Shown here: one piece after another, positions 41,069 through 48,903 of the stretch | Layout of the letters: each line of letters starts with the position of its first letter | How positions within the stretch are numbered: the stretch's first letter is position 1 | The notes under the pieces: model-generated | Seen by the model: the letters and a program-made list of their open reading frames with translations, nothing else | Databases searched by the model: none | What the model was told of the DNA's origin: nothing | NCBI RefSeq assembly: GCF_900111005.1 | Contig: NZ_FOFV01000002.1 | Coordinates: 62,001 to 126,000 of the forward strand | Source of the DNA: Lentzea albida | GTDB lineage: Bacteria; Actinomycetota; Actinomycetes; Mycobacteriales; Pseudonocardiaceae | DNA: 64,000 bases | Direction: 5' to 3' | Position numbers and translations under genes: made by a program

Positions 41069-41527
41069 ATGGGAGCCTTCCACCTGGCGCAGGCCAACAT
41101 CTCGACCGGGCGGTGGGCGTTCGACCACTGGAGGATGCGCGGGTTCGCGAGCAGGATCGACGCGATCAACGACCTGGCGCGGCAGGCTCCCGGGTTCGTG
41201 TGGCGGCCGACCTCCGAGCGGATGCTGAACGACCTGGTCAGGCTCGGGCTCGACCCGATGCGCGAGGCCTACAACCTCAGCGTGTGGGAGTCGGTCGAGT
41301 CGTTGTGGGCCTTCACGTTCAGCGGTGTGCACCTCGAGGCCGTCAAGCGCAGCGAGCAGTGGTTCGAGCCGGGGAGCGCGTTCGACGTCATGTGGTGGGT
41401 TCCCGCCGGGCACCTGCCCACCACCGAGGAGGGCCTGGCGAAGCTCGAGCTGGTGAAGAGCGGCCCGACACCGGAGGCGTTCACGTTCCGGCGCCGCTTT
41501 CCCGCGCCAGAGCACCCCGCACGATGA
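41069..41527 (+). CDS. DUF3291-family protein
   Basis: A 152-residue protein of the dimeric alpha/beta-barrel-like DUF3291 family: 'HLAQANISTGRWAFD', 'FASRIDAINDLARQAPGFVWR', 'NLSVWESVESLWAFTFSGVH', 'MWWVPAGHLPTTEEGLAKLELVKSGPTPEAFTFRRRFP'. These are related to monooxygenase-like ABM folds but of unknown function. ATG 41069 leaves a 25-bp gap to the divergent dehydrogenase, too short for a normal leader, so leaderless expression is likely. Confidence 0.88.
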   Translation: MGAFHLAQANISTGRWAFDHWRMRGFASRIDAINDLARQAPGFVWRPTSERMLNDLVRLGLDPMREAYNLSVWESVESLWAFTFSGVHLEAVKRSEQWFEPGSAFDVMWWVPAGHLPTTEEGLAKLELVKSGPTPEAFTFRRRFPAPEHPAR

Positions 41528-41660
41528 TCTCCGCCATCGGCCGCGGGTCGATGGCCTCTCCTCGCGCGAACTGCTGCAGGAACAGGGACGCACGCGCCGA
41601 GCGCCTCCGGCGGATCACCTGCGCCGAGGCCCGCAAGGGCGGGCACGAGCGTCGAGCGAC
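41481..41660 (-). pseudogene. Possible gene remnant (C-terminal fragment)
   Basis: On the minus strand an open frame ends '...SLFLQQFARGEAIDPRPMAEIIVRGALARE...' with plausible helical character and GC-ending codons. Upstream of about 41660 the frame turns into low-complexity Arg/Pro-rich sequence with no start or domain. It overlaps the 3' end of the DUF3291 gene. It may be the tail of a decayed regulator gene. The remaining 41661-41772 region shows nothing else. Confidence 0.25.
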
Positions 41661-41772
41661 GACTGCTGGCAGGCGGCCGAGGAGTCCACCTTCACGGCGA
41701 GGAGGCCCCTCCCGCTGCTGCACGGATTCCTCGCGGGAGGGACCTGCTTCACGGCTCTCGCCGCGGCGGTGC

Positions 41773-42903
41773 TCAGCAGTTGGGACGGGTCGTCTTCCCG
41801 GCGAAGCGATCACCCAGCCAGTTCAGCGCGTTCGCGCCCCAAGCGCTGACCGCCGTGACGTGCCCGAGCAACGGCAGCGGCGTCCACTGCACGTCGGCGC
41901 CCAGCGAGCACCACTGCGTGCGCAGCTTCTGACCGACACCGAACGGGATCAGCTCGTCCAAGGTGCCGTGGTAGAGGTACACGGGCGCGGCGGGCTTGAC
42001 CGAGCCGAGCGTGTTCTCCTTCAAACGCTGCTGCCACAACGGGTCCTGGATGACGTCCGGCGTCGTGGTCAACGAGTTGAGGCGCGTGAACGGGGCCACC
42101 AAGGCGATCTCGGCGACGCACGCCGCGCGGATCCGGTCGATTACCTGCTGGCCGCGGGCGTTGAGCACCGACGACAGCGGCAGTTCCGGGTAGGCGGCGG
42201 CATATCCGGCGGCCGCGGCGAACACCAGGCCCGATCCCGCGTTGCCGTCGTTGAACTTCGCGACCGCGTTGAGGTCGGCCGGCACACCACCGGCGGCCAC
42301 GCCGACGACGTTCAGCGAAGGGGCGTAGGACTTCCACTGCTCGGCGGCGGAGGAAGCGGCCTGACCTCCTTGCGAGTAGCCGAAAACGCCGACCGGTGCG
42401 TCCGCGGACAGGCCGGGGATCCCGCTCGCCGCCCGTGCCACGTCCAGCAGCGCACGCCCCTCCGAACGGGCCACCGCGTACGTGTGGTCCCCTGGTGTGC
42501 CAAGGCCTTCGTAGTCGGTCACGGCGACCGCCCAGCCGTTGAACATGGCCTGCGCGAGGAAGGCGATCTCGACCTCGGTGCCGGCTTGGAGCTGCCGCGA
42601 CGGCGCGCACTGGTCGCCCAGGCCCTGCGTGCCCATCGCGTACGCGACGATCGGGCGCGGGCCGTTGTTCCACGGCAGCGGCGACACGAGCACCATGCCC
42701 GACACGACGGTGCTCGTGCCCGTCGCGGAGGTCGAGCTGTAGCGGATGTCGTACGCCTTCACGGGCGCCGGGAGCAGCCTCAGCGGCTCCGGGTGCCACG
42801 CCACCTCCCTGCTGCTGACCAGTTCGCCCGGCGCGGCCGCCGAAGAGGGTGTGACCAGGGCGAACAACAGTAGGACGGCGGTGAGCACGGCACGGAGCTG
42901 CAT
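41773..42903 (-). CDS. Secreted lipase (LIP family, alpha/beta hydrolase)
   Basis: A 376-residue secreted enzyme with a signal peptide of about 23 residues (VLTAVLLLFALVTPSSAAA). It belongs to the secretory lipase (LIP) family: 'IVAYAMGTQGLGDQCAPS', 'AVAVTDYEGLGTPGDHTYAVARSEGRALLDVARAA', nucleophile Ser in 'GYSQGG', Asp in 'GTLDELIP' and His in 'LLGHVTAV'. The substrate is likely an ester or triglyceride outside the cell. AAAGGGG precedes the ATG. A 16-bp palindrome sits just upstream of the ribosome-binding site. Confidence 0.9.
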   Translation of the reverse strand: MQLRAVLTAVLLLFALVTPSSAAAPGELVSSREVAWHPEPLRLLPAPVKAYDIRYSSTSATGTSTVVSGMVLVSPLPWNNGPRPIVAYAMGTQGLGDQCAPSRQLQAGTEVEIAFLAQAMFNGWAVAVTDYEGLGTPGDHTYAVARSEGRALLDVARAASGIPGLSADAPVGVFGYSQGGQAASSAAEQWKSYAPSLNVVGVAAGGVPADLNAVAKFNDGNAGSGLVFAAAAGYAAAYPELPLSSVLNARGQQVIDRIRAACVAEIALVAPFTRLNSLTTTPDVIQDPLWQQRLKENTLGSVKPAAPVYLYHGTLDELIPFGVGQKLRTQWCSLGADVQWTPLPLLGHVTAVSAWGANALNWLGDRFAGKTTRPNC

Positions 42904-42919
42904 CGTTGGACCCCTTTGT

Positions 42920-42935
42920 GGTAACCGGCGTTACC
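42920..42935. promoter_or_regulatory. Palindrome upstream of the lipase start, probable operator
   Basis: GGTAAC-CGGC-GTTACC, perfect arms, 17 bp upstream of the lipase start codon (minus strand). Its form suits TetR- or GntR-type repressors; no regulator gene is adjacent, so the binder is unknown. Confidence 0.55.
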
Positions 42936-42989
42936 GCAATGTAGGGCCGAACGTCGCAACGGAGCAATAGCCCGTACGGCTTGATGGAT

Positions 42990-44396
42990 TCAAGCAAGCC
43001 CCTGGGCGAACGTGAATACCCTGTCCGGGTCGTACTTGCGCGCGACCTCGCGCAACCGGGTGAGGGACGAGCCGTAGTAGGCCTGCGCCCAGTCCGGCAT
43101 CTGCGGGTCGATGTAGTTGACGTACCCGTTGGCGCCGAACATCTTCCCCAGCTCGTCGCGCGCCACGCCCATCGCGCGCCGGGCGTTCGCCTCCCCCGCC
43201 TGCAACGACAGCTCGACCTGGATGCTCGCCAGCGCGCCGCGGTGCGGGAACGCCGTCGCCGGGCCGCGGCCGACGGCGCCGCCCAGCCCGTCGATCATGT
43301 TGTAGGAGTTCGGGGTGTTCCTGAAGACGTCCGCGAGCTTCTGCGGGTCGGTGATCGGCTTCGTCAGCATCCGCGACGTGGCGACGTAGCTGCCGCGCGG
43401 CTGGCTGCCGCCGCCTCCGTTCCACGAGGGCCTGCACGAGCCGTCGCCGACCCTGCACCACGCGAACCGCTCCATCGCGGCGAGGAAGCCCTGTTCGGTC
43501 TCCCGGCGCGAGGTCGGCTGCGCGCCGACGCGGCGGACGAGGTCGTCCAGCACCGGCTTCAGATTCACCTGCGTGCCGGCGAAACAGCCGCTCACCTCGA
43601 CGTGCGGGGTCGCGCCGCTGCCGACGCCGAGCGTGGACGTGAGCGCGTCCGGCGCCTTGCCCTGCCAGTCCGGCCACGCGCTGAGCAGCGAGGCCAGGGC
43701 CGCCGACGGGAACGTGAGGGCGAACGTCGTGAGGTCGCGCGCGGGTTCGGTGCGGAACACGAACGACGTGACGATGCCGAAGTTGCCGCCACCGCCACCG
43801 CGCAGCGCCCAGAACAGGTCCGCGTGCTCGGTCTCCGACACCGTGCGGTGCACGCCGTCCGGCGTGACGATCCGGGCGCTGACCAGCCGGTCGCAGGTGA
43901 GACCGAACTGCCGGGCGGTCATGCCGATGCCACCGCCCAGCGTCAGCCCGGAGATCCCGACCGTCGCGCACGTGCCGGCGGGCATCATGCGTCCGGCGTT
44001 GGCGAGTGCGATGTAGAGGTCCATCAACAACACGCCCGCACCGACCTCGGCCGTGCCGTCGGCCCGCACGTCGATCCGGTTGAGCCCGCGCACGTCCACC
44101 ACCAGCGCACCGTCCGCCGTGGAGTACCCGGGATAGCTGTGGCCACCACAGCGAGCGGTGATCCGGGTCCGCTCCTGACGCGCGATCTCGATGCACCGCT
44201 GGACGTCCGCCGGTGTCAGGACCTTCGCGATCGCTCTGGGACGCTGCGCGTCGTACTGCGTGAAGTAGCCGAGCTTGGCATCGCCGTAGGCGGCGTCACC
44301 CGGCCTGATCAGCTGGACGTCCACTGTGGACCGGCCGACCAGCGCCGACACGGCCCCGAGTGCGGCGGATTGCAGAAGTGCCCTGCGTCGCAACAT
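42990..44396 (-). CDS. Secreted FAD-linked oxidoreductase with berberine-bridge-like domain
   Basis: A 468-residue flavoenzyme. The N-terminal 'RRRALLQSAALGAVSAL' looks like a Tat-type signal. The PCMH-type FAD domain carries 'CGGHSYPGYS' and 'PAGTCATVGISGLTLGGGIG': the His and Cys are the usual anchors of bicovalently bound FAD. The C-terminal BBE segment is 'YVNYIDPQMPDWAQAYYGSSLTRLREVARKYDPDRVF'. Relatives oxidise sugars (oligosaccharide oxidases) or alkaloid-like secondary metabolites. The sugar-oxidase role would suit the neighbourhood but is not shown. Confidence 0.9.
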   Translation of the reverse strand: MLRRRALLQSAALGAVSALVGRSTVDVQLIRPGDAAYGDAKLGYFTQYDAQRPRAIAKVLTPADVQRCIEIARQERTRITARCGGHSYPGYSTADGALVVDVRGLNRIDVRADGTAEVGAGVLLMDLYIALANAGRMMPAGTCATVGISGLTLGGGIGMTARQFGLTCDRLVSARIVTPDGVHRTVSETEHADLFWALRGGGGGNFGIVTSFVFRTEPARDLTTFALTFPSAALASLLSAWPDWQGKAPDALTSTLGVGSGATPHVEVSGCFAGTQVNLKPVLDDLVRRVGAQPTSRRETEQGFLAAMERFAWCRVGDGSCRPSWNGGGGSQPRGSYVATSRMLTKPITDPQKLADVFRNTPNSYNMIDGLGGAVGRGPATAFPHRGALASIQVELSLQAGEANARRAMGVARDELGKMFGANGYVNYIDPQMPDWAQAYYGSSLTRLREVARKYDPDRVFTFAQGLA

Positions 44397-44459
44397 GCTC
44401 CGAACGTAGGAGTCGGGCGGAACGGGGCACAACGGATCCGGGTACCGGTCCGGAACCCG

Positions 44460-45557
44460 TTACGGGTTCACAGCCAGGAACAGGAAGGCCGCCAGGAGGA
44501 CCAGGTGCACGCCACCCTGCAGGCGCGTCGCCCGTCCCGGCACCACGGTCAGCACGCTGACCAGGACCGTGAGCAGCAGCAGGATCATCTGCGTCGACCC
44601 GAGCCCCAGCATCAGCGGCCCGTCGAGCCAGATGGTCGCCAGCGCGATGGTCGGGATGGTCAGGCCGATGCTCGCGATCGCCGAGCCGTAGCCGAGGTTG
44701 ATGCTGGTCTGGATCCTGTCGCGCAGCGCGGCGCGGGCGGCGGCGATCGTCTCGGGCAGCAGCACGAGCAGCGCGATGACGACACCGACGAACGACTGGG
44801 GGAAGCCGGCGGCCTTCACGCCCGCTTCGATCGCGGGCGACTCGATCTTCGCGAGGCCGACCACCGCGACCAGCGCGACGAGCAGCAGCCCGAGCGAGGT
44901 GAGCGCGGCCTTGCCCGACGGCGCGTCGGCGTGCTCGTCCGCCTCGATCACGCCGTCCTCGTCGACCGGCAGGAAGAAGTCGCGGTGCCGCACGGTCTGG
45001 GTGAAGACGAACATCGCGTACAGGCCGAGGGACGCGAACGCGGCGAACGCGAGCTGCGGGCCGGAGAACTCGGGGCCGGGCGTGGACGTGGTGAACGTCG
45101 GCAGCACCAGGGTCAGCGTCGCGAGCGTCATGACCGTCGCGAGCGCGCCGCCGCTGCCCTCGGCGTTGAACAGGATCGTGTTGTGCTTGATGGCGCCGAG
45201 CAGCAACGCGATGCCGATGATGCCGTTCGTCGTGATCATGACCGCGGCGAACACCGTGTCGCGCGCGAGCGACGAGGCCTCCGGACCCCCGGACACGATC
45301 AGCGTCACGATCAGGGCGACCTCGATGACCGTCACCGCGACCGCGAGGACCAGCGACCCGAACGGCTCCCCCACCCTGAGCGCGACGACCTCGGCGTGGT
45401 GCACGGCGGCGAGGACGGTCGCGGCGAGGACCACGGCGACGATCGCGACGAGCACGCCCCCGAGGTCGCGGCCCCAGAAGAGGGCGAGCAGGACCACGCC
45501 GAGCACGGGGGTGATGGTCGTCCAGTGGAGCAGCGGGAAGCGAGGGGCGGCGGCCAT
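44460..45557 (-). CDS. Ca2+/H+ antiporter (CaCA family, ChaA-like)
   Basis: A 365-residue membrane protein with about 11 helices and the two inverted alpha repeats of CaCA exchangers: 'VAVTVIEVALIVTLIVSGGPEASSLARDTVFAAVMITTNGIIG' and 'VGVVIALLVLLPETIAAARAALRDRIQTSINLGYGSAIASIGLTIP', each with its essential Glu. An acidic cytoplasmic loop ('DEDGVIEADEHADAP') separates them. It exports calcium (or potassium/sodium) in exchange for protons. ATG 45557 starts just before the first helix. Confidence 0.9.
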   Translation of the reverse strand: MAAAPRFPLLHWTTITPVLGVVLLALFWGRDLGGVLVAIVAVVLAATVLAAVHHAEVVALRVGEPFGSLVLAVAVTVIEVALIVTLIVSGGPEASSLARDTVFAAVMITTNGIIGIALLLGAIKHNTILFNAEGSGGALATVMTLATLTLVLPTFTTSTPGPEFSGPQLAFAAFASLGLYAMFVFTQTVRHRDFFLPVDEDGVIEADEHADAPSGKAALTSLGLLLVALVAVVGLAKIESPAIEAGVKAAGFPQSFVGVVIALLVLLPETIAAARAALRDRIQTSINLGYGSAIASIGLTIPTIALATIWLDGPLMLGLGSTQMILLLLTVLVSVLTVVPGRATRLQGGVHLVLLAAFLFLAVNP

Positions 45558-45624
45558 GATCCAACCCTCGCATACCCGGCGGGTTCTCCGCCATTCGGCG
45601 CAGCACTGATTCCGGGTGCGAGAA

Positions 45625-45665
45625 AATGTGGAGCGGAGCGCCCCTGCCGCGCCCCGCTCCACATT
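45625..45665 (-). terminator. Rho-independent terminator of the SSI-like gene
   Basis: Perfect 12-bp stem AATGTGGAGCGG (45625-45636) with CCGCTCCACATT (45654-45665). On the minus strand the 3' arm runs into TTTTCTC, a real U-tract and the only textbook intrinsic terminator in the window. It is 24 bp past the stop codon. Confidence 0.8.
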
Positions 45666-45689
45666 CCTGGATGGTGCCGTGTTCGATTC

Positions 45690-46082
45690 CTAGAAATCGA
45701 AGAGGGCACCCGTGTGCGCCAGCATGACGCACGAGTTCGGGTAGGTGTGCACCTCGTTCACGGGCTCACCCCGCCAGAAACCGAACATCGCGACCTCGAC
45801 CGGGGCGTAGTGGAACGTGCACGCCCTGTCGTCGGCCCGCAGGGCCTGCAGGTCGGTGCCCGCGGAGGCCAGCGTCGCGCAGGCGAGGGCCCTGCGCGGG
45901 TGCTGGTCACCTCGTTCGCAGGTCAGGACGGTCGCCTTGAGGGCGCCGCCGTCGAACTCCGAGTACTGGGCGGTCAGCACGAGCGCGGTGGTCCCGCGTG
46001 CGGCGGGAGCGGCCTGCGCGGTGCCGGCGAAGGCGAAAAGTGACACGAACAGAGCAACGAACGCACAAATGCGGCCGGACAT
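45690..46082 (-). CDS. Secreted subtilisin-inhibitor-like protein (SSI family, I16)
   Basis: A 130-residue protein with a signal peptide of about 24 residues (FVALFVSLFAFAGTAQA). The mature 106 residues match Streptomyces subtilisin inhibitors: 'VLTCERGDQHPRRALACATLASAGTDLQAL', 'RACTFHYAPVEV' and the ending 'NSCVMLAHTGALFDF'. Four Cys occupy the two SSI disulfide positions. By analogy with the SSI reactive loop, the P1 residue is Phe (C-T-F-H), which would target chymotrypsin- or subtilisin-like proteases. It acts outside the cell. Divergent from a VanY-like gene. Confidence 0.85.
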   Translation of the reverse strand: MSGRICAFVALFVSLFAFAGTAQAAPAARGTTALVLTAQYSEFDGGALKATVLTCERGDQHPRRALACATLASAGTDLQALRADDRACTFHYAPVEVAMFGFWRGEPVNEVHTYPNSCVMLAHTGALFDF

Positions 46083-46310
46083 GAAAGCGGTCCTCCTGAG
46101 ACCTCACAAAAACGGGCCGGTTCTCGGCCGCCGCAGATGTTGCCACCCGGAATCGGGTGGGCGAAAGGGGCCAGCATTCGTTCACTGATCACATCTTCGC
46201 TCCCTTAAAACGCGGTTGGGCCGAACGGATGTGTCGCGCGACACGTTCGCCGAGACAGAGCCGTCGACGGACTGTTGCGGGTTGCTGACAGACGAGGTTG
46301 CGCGCGGACG

Positions 46311-46316
46311 TATTAT
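46311..46316 (+). promoter_or_regulatory. -10 element for a probable leaderless VanY-like gene
   Basis: TATTAT, seven bases before the GTG start at 46324, with no ribosome-binding site in between. No good -35 at normal spacing; CTGACA at 46285-46290 is 20 bp away. The rest of 46083-46310 shows no further element I can name. Confidence 0.45.
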
Positions 46317-46323
46317 TCGAATC

Positions 46324-46911
46324 GTGTCCAAGACCTCCAGACGCGTCGTGTTCGGCGTGCTCCTGATCGTCACACTCGTGGTTTCCACCGGCGGCGCGCT
46401 GGGTTACCTGGGCAGATTGACGATCGTGTTCGACCGCCACCCGGGAAAGCAGCTCGCGATAATCGAGGAAGTGCCCGGACCGCCGGACGGACCGCAGTGC
46501 GCGATCGACGCCCGCTACTTCGACGAGGAGCCGAGAGGCCTGCGGCCCGAGGTGCTGCAGGCGTGGCTGAAGCTGCGCCAAACCGCCTCTGAGCAGGGCA
46601 TCACGCTCTGCCTGAACGACGGCAAGCGCAGCCGTCAGCAACAGCGGGCGGAGTTCGACGAGGCGGTCGAGAAGTTCGGGACCGAAGAACTCGCGTCGAA
46701 GTACGTGCTGAATCCGCCGGACCGTTCGATGCACGTGATCGGATTCGCCGTCGACGTCCAGCCGATCGAATCCGCGAAATGGGTCGAGAAAAACGGCAGC
46801 ACCCTCGGCTGGTGCCGCCGTTACGAAAACGAGCAGTGGCATTTCGAGTACAGCTCCGGCTATCTCACCGGAGGGTGCCCCGCCCTGATCCCCAGCGCGA
46901 CGGGCAGCTGA
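46324..46911 (+). CDS. M15-family D-alanyl-D-alanine carboxypeptidase (VanY-like)
   Basis: A 195-residue membrane-anchored or exported peptidase. An N-terminal helix (about 8-30, 'VVFGVLLIVTLVVSTGGALGYL') precedes the VanY domain: 'LCLNDGKRSRQQQRAEFDEAV', zinc site 'SMHVIGFAVDV' (SxHxxGxAxD) and 'EQWHFEY' with the second His and Glu. It cuts terminal D-Ala from peptidoglycan precursors or related substrates. GTG 46324 is backed by a closely placed -10-like TATTAT. Not linked to van resistance genes. Confidence 0.85.
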   Translation: MSKTSRRVVFGVLLIVTLVVSTGGALGYLGRLTIVFDRHPGKQLAIIEEVPGPPDGPQCAIDARYFDEEPRGLRPEVLQAWLKLRQTASEQGITLCLNDGKRSRQQQRAEFDEAVEKFGTEELASKYVLNPPDRSMHVIGFAVDVQPIESAKWVEKNGSTLGWCRRYENEQWHFEYSSGYLTGGCPALIPSATGS

Positions 46912-47001
46912 ACCCCCGCGCAAAGGTCTAGACGCCTGACATGCGCGCGAGGTTGCACGGACATAATCTGACAAGCCCAGTTACCAGATCGGGGGACACC
47001 G

Positions 47002-47619
47002 GTGGCCCGTGCCTACGGCGGCATCTCACCCGAGCAGCGCAGGGCCGAACGCCGCGCGAAGCTGCTCCAGGCGGGCCTGCGGCTGTTCACGAGCACCGGT
47101 TTCGCGGCGACGAAGATCTCCGGGCTGTGCACCGAGGCCGGCGTCTCCACGCGCAACTTCTACGAGGAGTTCGCCTCGAAGGAGGACCTGCTGCGCGAAC
47201 TGCACGACCTGATCAACGCGACGGCGTTCGACCGGGTCCGCTCGGCGCTGGCCGGGCTGGCGACCGACGACGTCGGCACGAGGATCACGACGCTGCTGGA
47301 CGTGTTCATCGGCAGCGTCACGGCCGATCCCCGTGCGCCGCGCCTCACCTACGTCGAGGCCGTGGGCGTGAACGCCGAGATCGAGCAGCAGCACGTCCGC
47401 TGGGTGCGCACCTGGGCGGAGTTCATCGAGTCCGAGGCGCTGCGAGCGGCGGACGCGGGCGCGGCGCCGCGGCGGGCGTACCGGCTGACGGCGATCGCGC
47501 TGGTGGGAGCCATCACGGGCCTGCTGCGGGAGTGGCAGGCGCACGAGCCGCCGCTCGCCGTCGACGAGATCGCCACCGAGATCCGCGCGCTCGTGCTGGC
47601 GGCCATCACTCGCCCGTAA
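47002..47619 (+). CDS. TetR-family transcriptional regulator
   Basis: A 205-residue TetR protein with an N-terminal HTH ('RRAKLLQAGLRLFTSTGFAATKISGLCTEAGVSTRNFYEEFASKEDLLREL') and a conserved C-terminal ligand domain ('YVEAVGVNAEIEQQHVRWVRTWAEFIE'). GTG 47002 follows GGGGGA. No divergent partner is visible; the gene downstream is a small membrane protein. Target unknown. Confidence 0.9.
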   Translation: MARAYGGISPEQRRAERRAKLLQAGLRLFTSTGFAATKISGLCTEAGVSTRNFYEEFASKEDLLRELHDLINATAFDRVRSALAGLATDDVGTRITTLLDVFIGSVTADPRAPRLTYVEAVGVNAEIEQQHVRWVRTWAEFIESEALRAADAGAAPRRAYRLTAIALVGAITGLLREWQAHEPPLAVDEIATEIRALVLAAITRP

Positions 47620-47676
47620 GGGTGTTCGGGACCGAAAGCGGCCGCACGTGCCCCGCGCCACTCGTACGGTGCTGAG

Positions 47677-48159
47677 ATGGTCGAAATCCCCGCGGCGCTC
47701 GAACAGCTCGCGGCCGAACGCGGCCTCGGGCCGTGCGACCACAGGTTCCGGCGGCGCGTGACGATCTTCTCCGTGCTCGGCGTGTTCGCCGCGGCCGGGG
47801 TGGTGCTCCTGCTGCTGATGCTCAGCGCGGCCCCGGTCGTGGTGCTGGCGCTGCCGATCTGGATCGCCTGGCTGCTGGTGCAACGCCGCCGCGGCGGTGG
47901 CCTCTACCTGTTCACCGGCGGGTTCGTCGTGGTGCGCGGGTGGACGGTGCCGCAGGTCGTGACGTGGGACGAGGTCGAGGAGATCCGCCGCGAGGGCATG
48001 GTCGTGACGGCGTTCCAGGTGCCCGTGACGGAGTCCAGCGACTACCACGTGGAGCTCAAGGGCCGGGTCCTGTCCGTGACGCTCGACAGCACCTACGAGG
48101 ACTTCCAGAAGGCGGCGACGATCATGCGGTCGCGCGTGCGCCGGACCGGGGCCCGGTGA
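47677..48159 (+). CDS. Hypothetical membrane protein with PH-like C-terminal domain
   Basis: A 160-residue protein: a short N-terminal helix, two membrane helices (about 30-50 and 52-68), then a soluble beta-rich region ('GGLYLFTGGFVVVRGWTVPQVVTWDEVEEIRREGMVV', 'YHVELKGRVLSVTLDSTYEDFQKAATIM') similar to the PH-like region of DUF6585-type proteins. No function can be assigned. Confidence 0.7.
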   Translation: MVEIPAALEQLAAERGLGPCDHRFRRRVTIFSVLGVFAAAGVVLLLLMLSAAPVVVLALPIWIAWLLVQRRRGGGLYLFTGGFVVVRGWTVPQVVTWDEVEEIRREGMVVTAFQVPVTESSDYHVELKGRVLSVTLDSTYEDFQKAATIMRSRVRRTGAR

Positions 48160-48192
48160 ACCGACCCGGCGCCGCCGCCCGTATCACCCGTT

Positions 48193-48690
48193 GTGAGCCG
48201 ATTCGCCGTTCTCGCGCTGCTCGTGTGCCTGGGTGCCTGCTCCTCCCCTCCGGACGAGGAGACGGCCACGCTCGCCGAACTGGAGGCCGCTGCCGGTCCG
48301 GTCGCGGGGCCCACCCAGATCCTGCCGGGAGACATCGCGAAACTGCAGGTCGTGGAGTCGCCCGCGGTCGGCGCCGTCGTCGCCGACCGCGAGGCCTACA
48401 CGCTCTACTTCACCACGCAGGACGGCCCGTCCAAGCCCACGTGCCTCGAACCGGAGTGCACGCTCGTGTGGCCGCCGTTGCTCGCCAAGGGCGGCAAGAT
48501 CGAGGCACCGGGCCTCGATCCGGCCCTGCTCGGCACCACGAAGCGCCCGGACGGCCTGGAGCAGGTGACGATCGCCGGCAAGCCGGTCCACCGGTACGTC
48601 GACGACGAGCAGGCGGGCGACACGACCGGGCACGGCGTGGACGACAGGTGGTTCGCCATCTCACCGGCCGGAGCCAAGGCGACGCGCTGA
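48193..48690 (+). CDS. Lipoprotein with COG4315 secreted-repeat domain
   Basis: A 165-residue lipoprotein. The lipobox LGAC falls at about residues 13-16, so Cys16 is lipidated. The rest contains COG4315-type units: 'AYTLYFTTQDGPSKPTCLEPECTLVWPPLLAKG' and 'QVTIAGKPVHRYVDDEQAGDTTGHGVDDRWFAISPAG'. Members are abundant secreted actinobacterial proteins of unknown role, sometimes linked to electron transfer or surface adhesion. GTG 48193 start. Confidence 0.82.
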   Translation: MSRFAVLALLVCLGACSSPPDEETATLAELEAAAGPVAGPTQILPGDIAKLQVVESPAVGAVVADREAYTLYFTTQDGPSKPTCLEPECTLVWPPLLAKGGKIEAPGLDPALLGTTKRPDGLEQVTIAGKPVHRYVDDEQAGDTTGHGVDDRWFAISPAGAKATR

Positions 48691-48809
48691 GGCACCGGGC
48701 GCGCGACCGCACGGCGTGACGCCCGAACCACCCACTGGTACCGGCGGCCCCGAGGGGTTGCCGGTTTGTCGCGTTCGGGTTACTCGAACGATTCGTTTGT
48801 ACCGGAAAT

Positions 48810-48843
48810 CCTGAAACCGGTTCCGCGCGGAACCGGTTTCAGG
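48810..48843. terminator. 34-bp perfect palindrome upstream of GH3
   Basis: CCTGAAACCGGTTCC and its complement flank a GCGC centre, so all 34 bases are palindromic. It is 120 bp after the lipoprotein stop and 10 bp before the CebR-like box. Probably a terminator isolating GH3 from the upstream gene, though it could also be an operator. The rest of 48691-48809 shows nothing else. Confidence 0.55.
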
Positions 48844-48852
48844 TATCAACTG

Positions 48853-48866
48853 TGAGAGCGCTCCCA
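48853..48866. promoter_or_regulatory. CebR-type LacI operator upstream of GH3
   Basis: TGAGAGCGCTCCCA matches 13 of 14 bases of the CebR box TGGGAGCGCTCCCA, the cellobiose-responsive LacI-family operator of actinomycetes. It is 38 bp before the GH3 start. The cebR gene itself is not in the window. Confidence 0.78.
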
Positions 48867-48903
48867 TAGACGCTGCCGCCGCACGAGCCCTCTCGGAGAC
48901 CAC

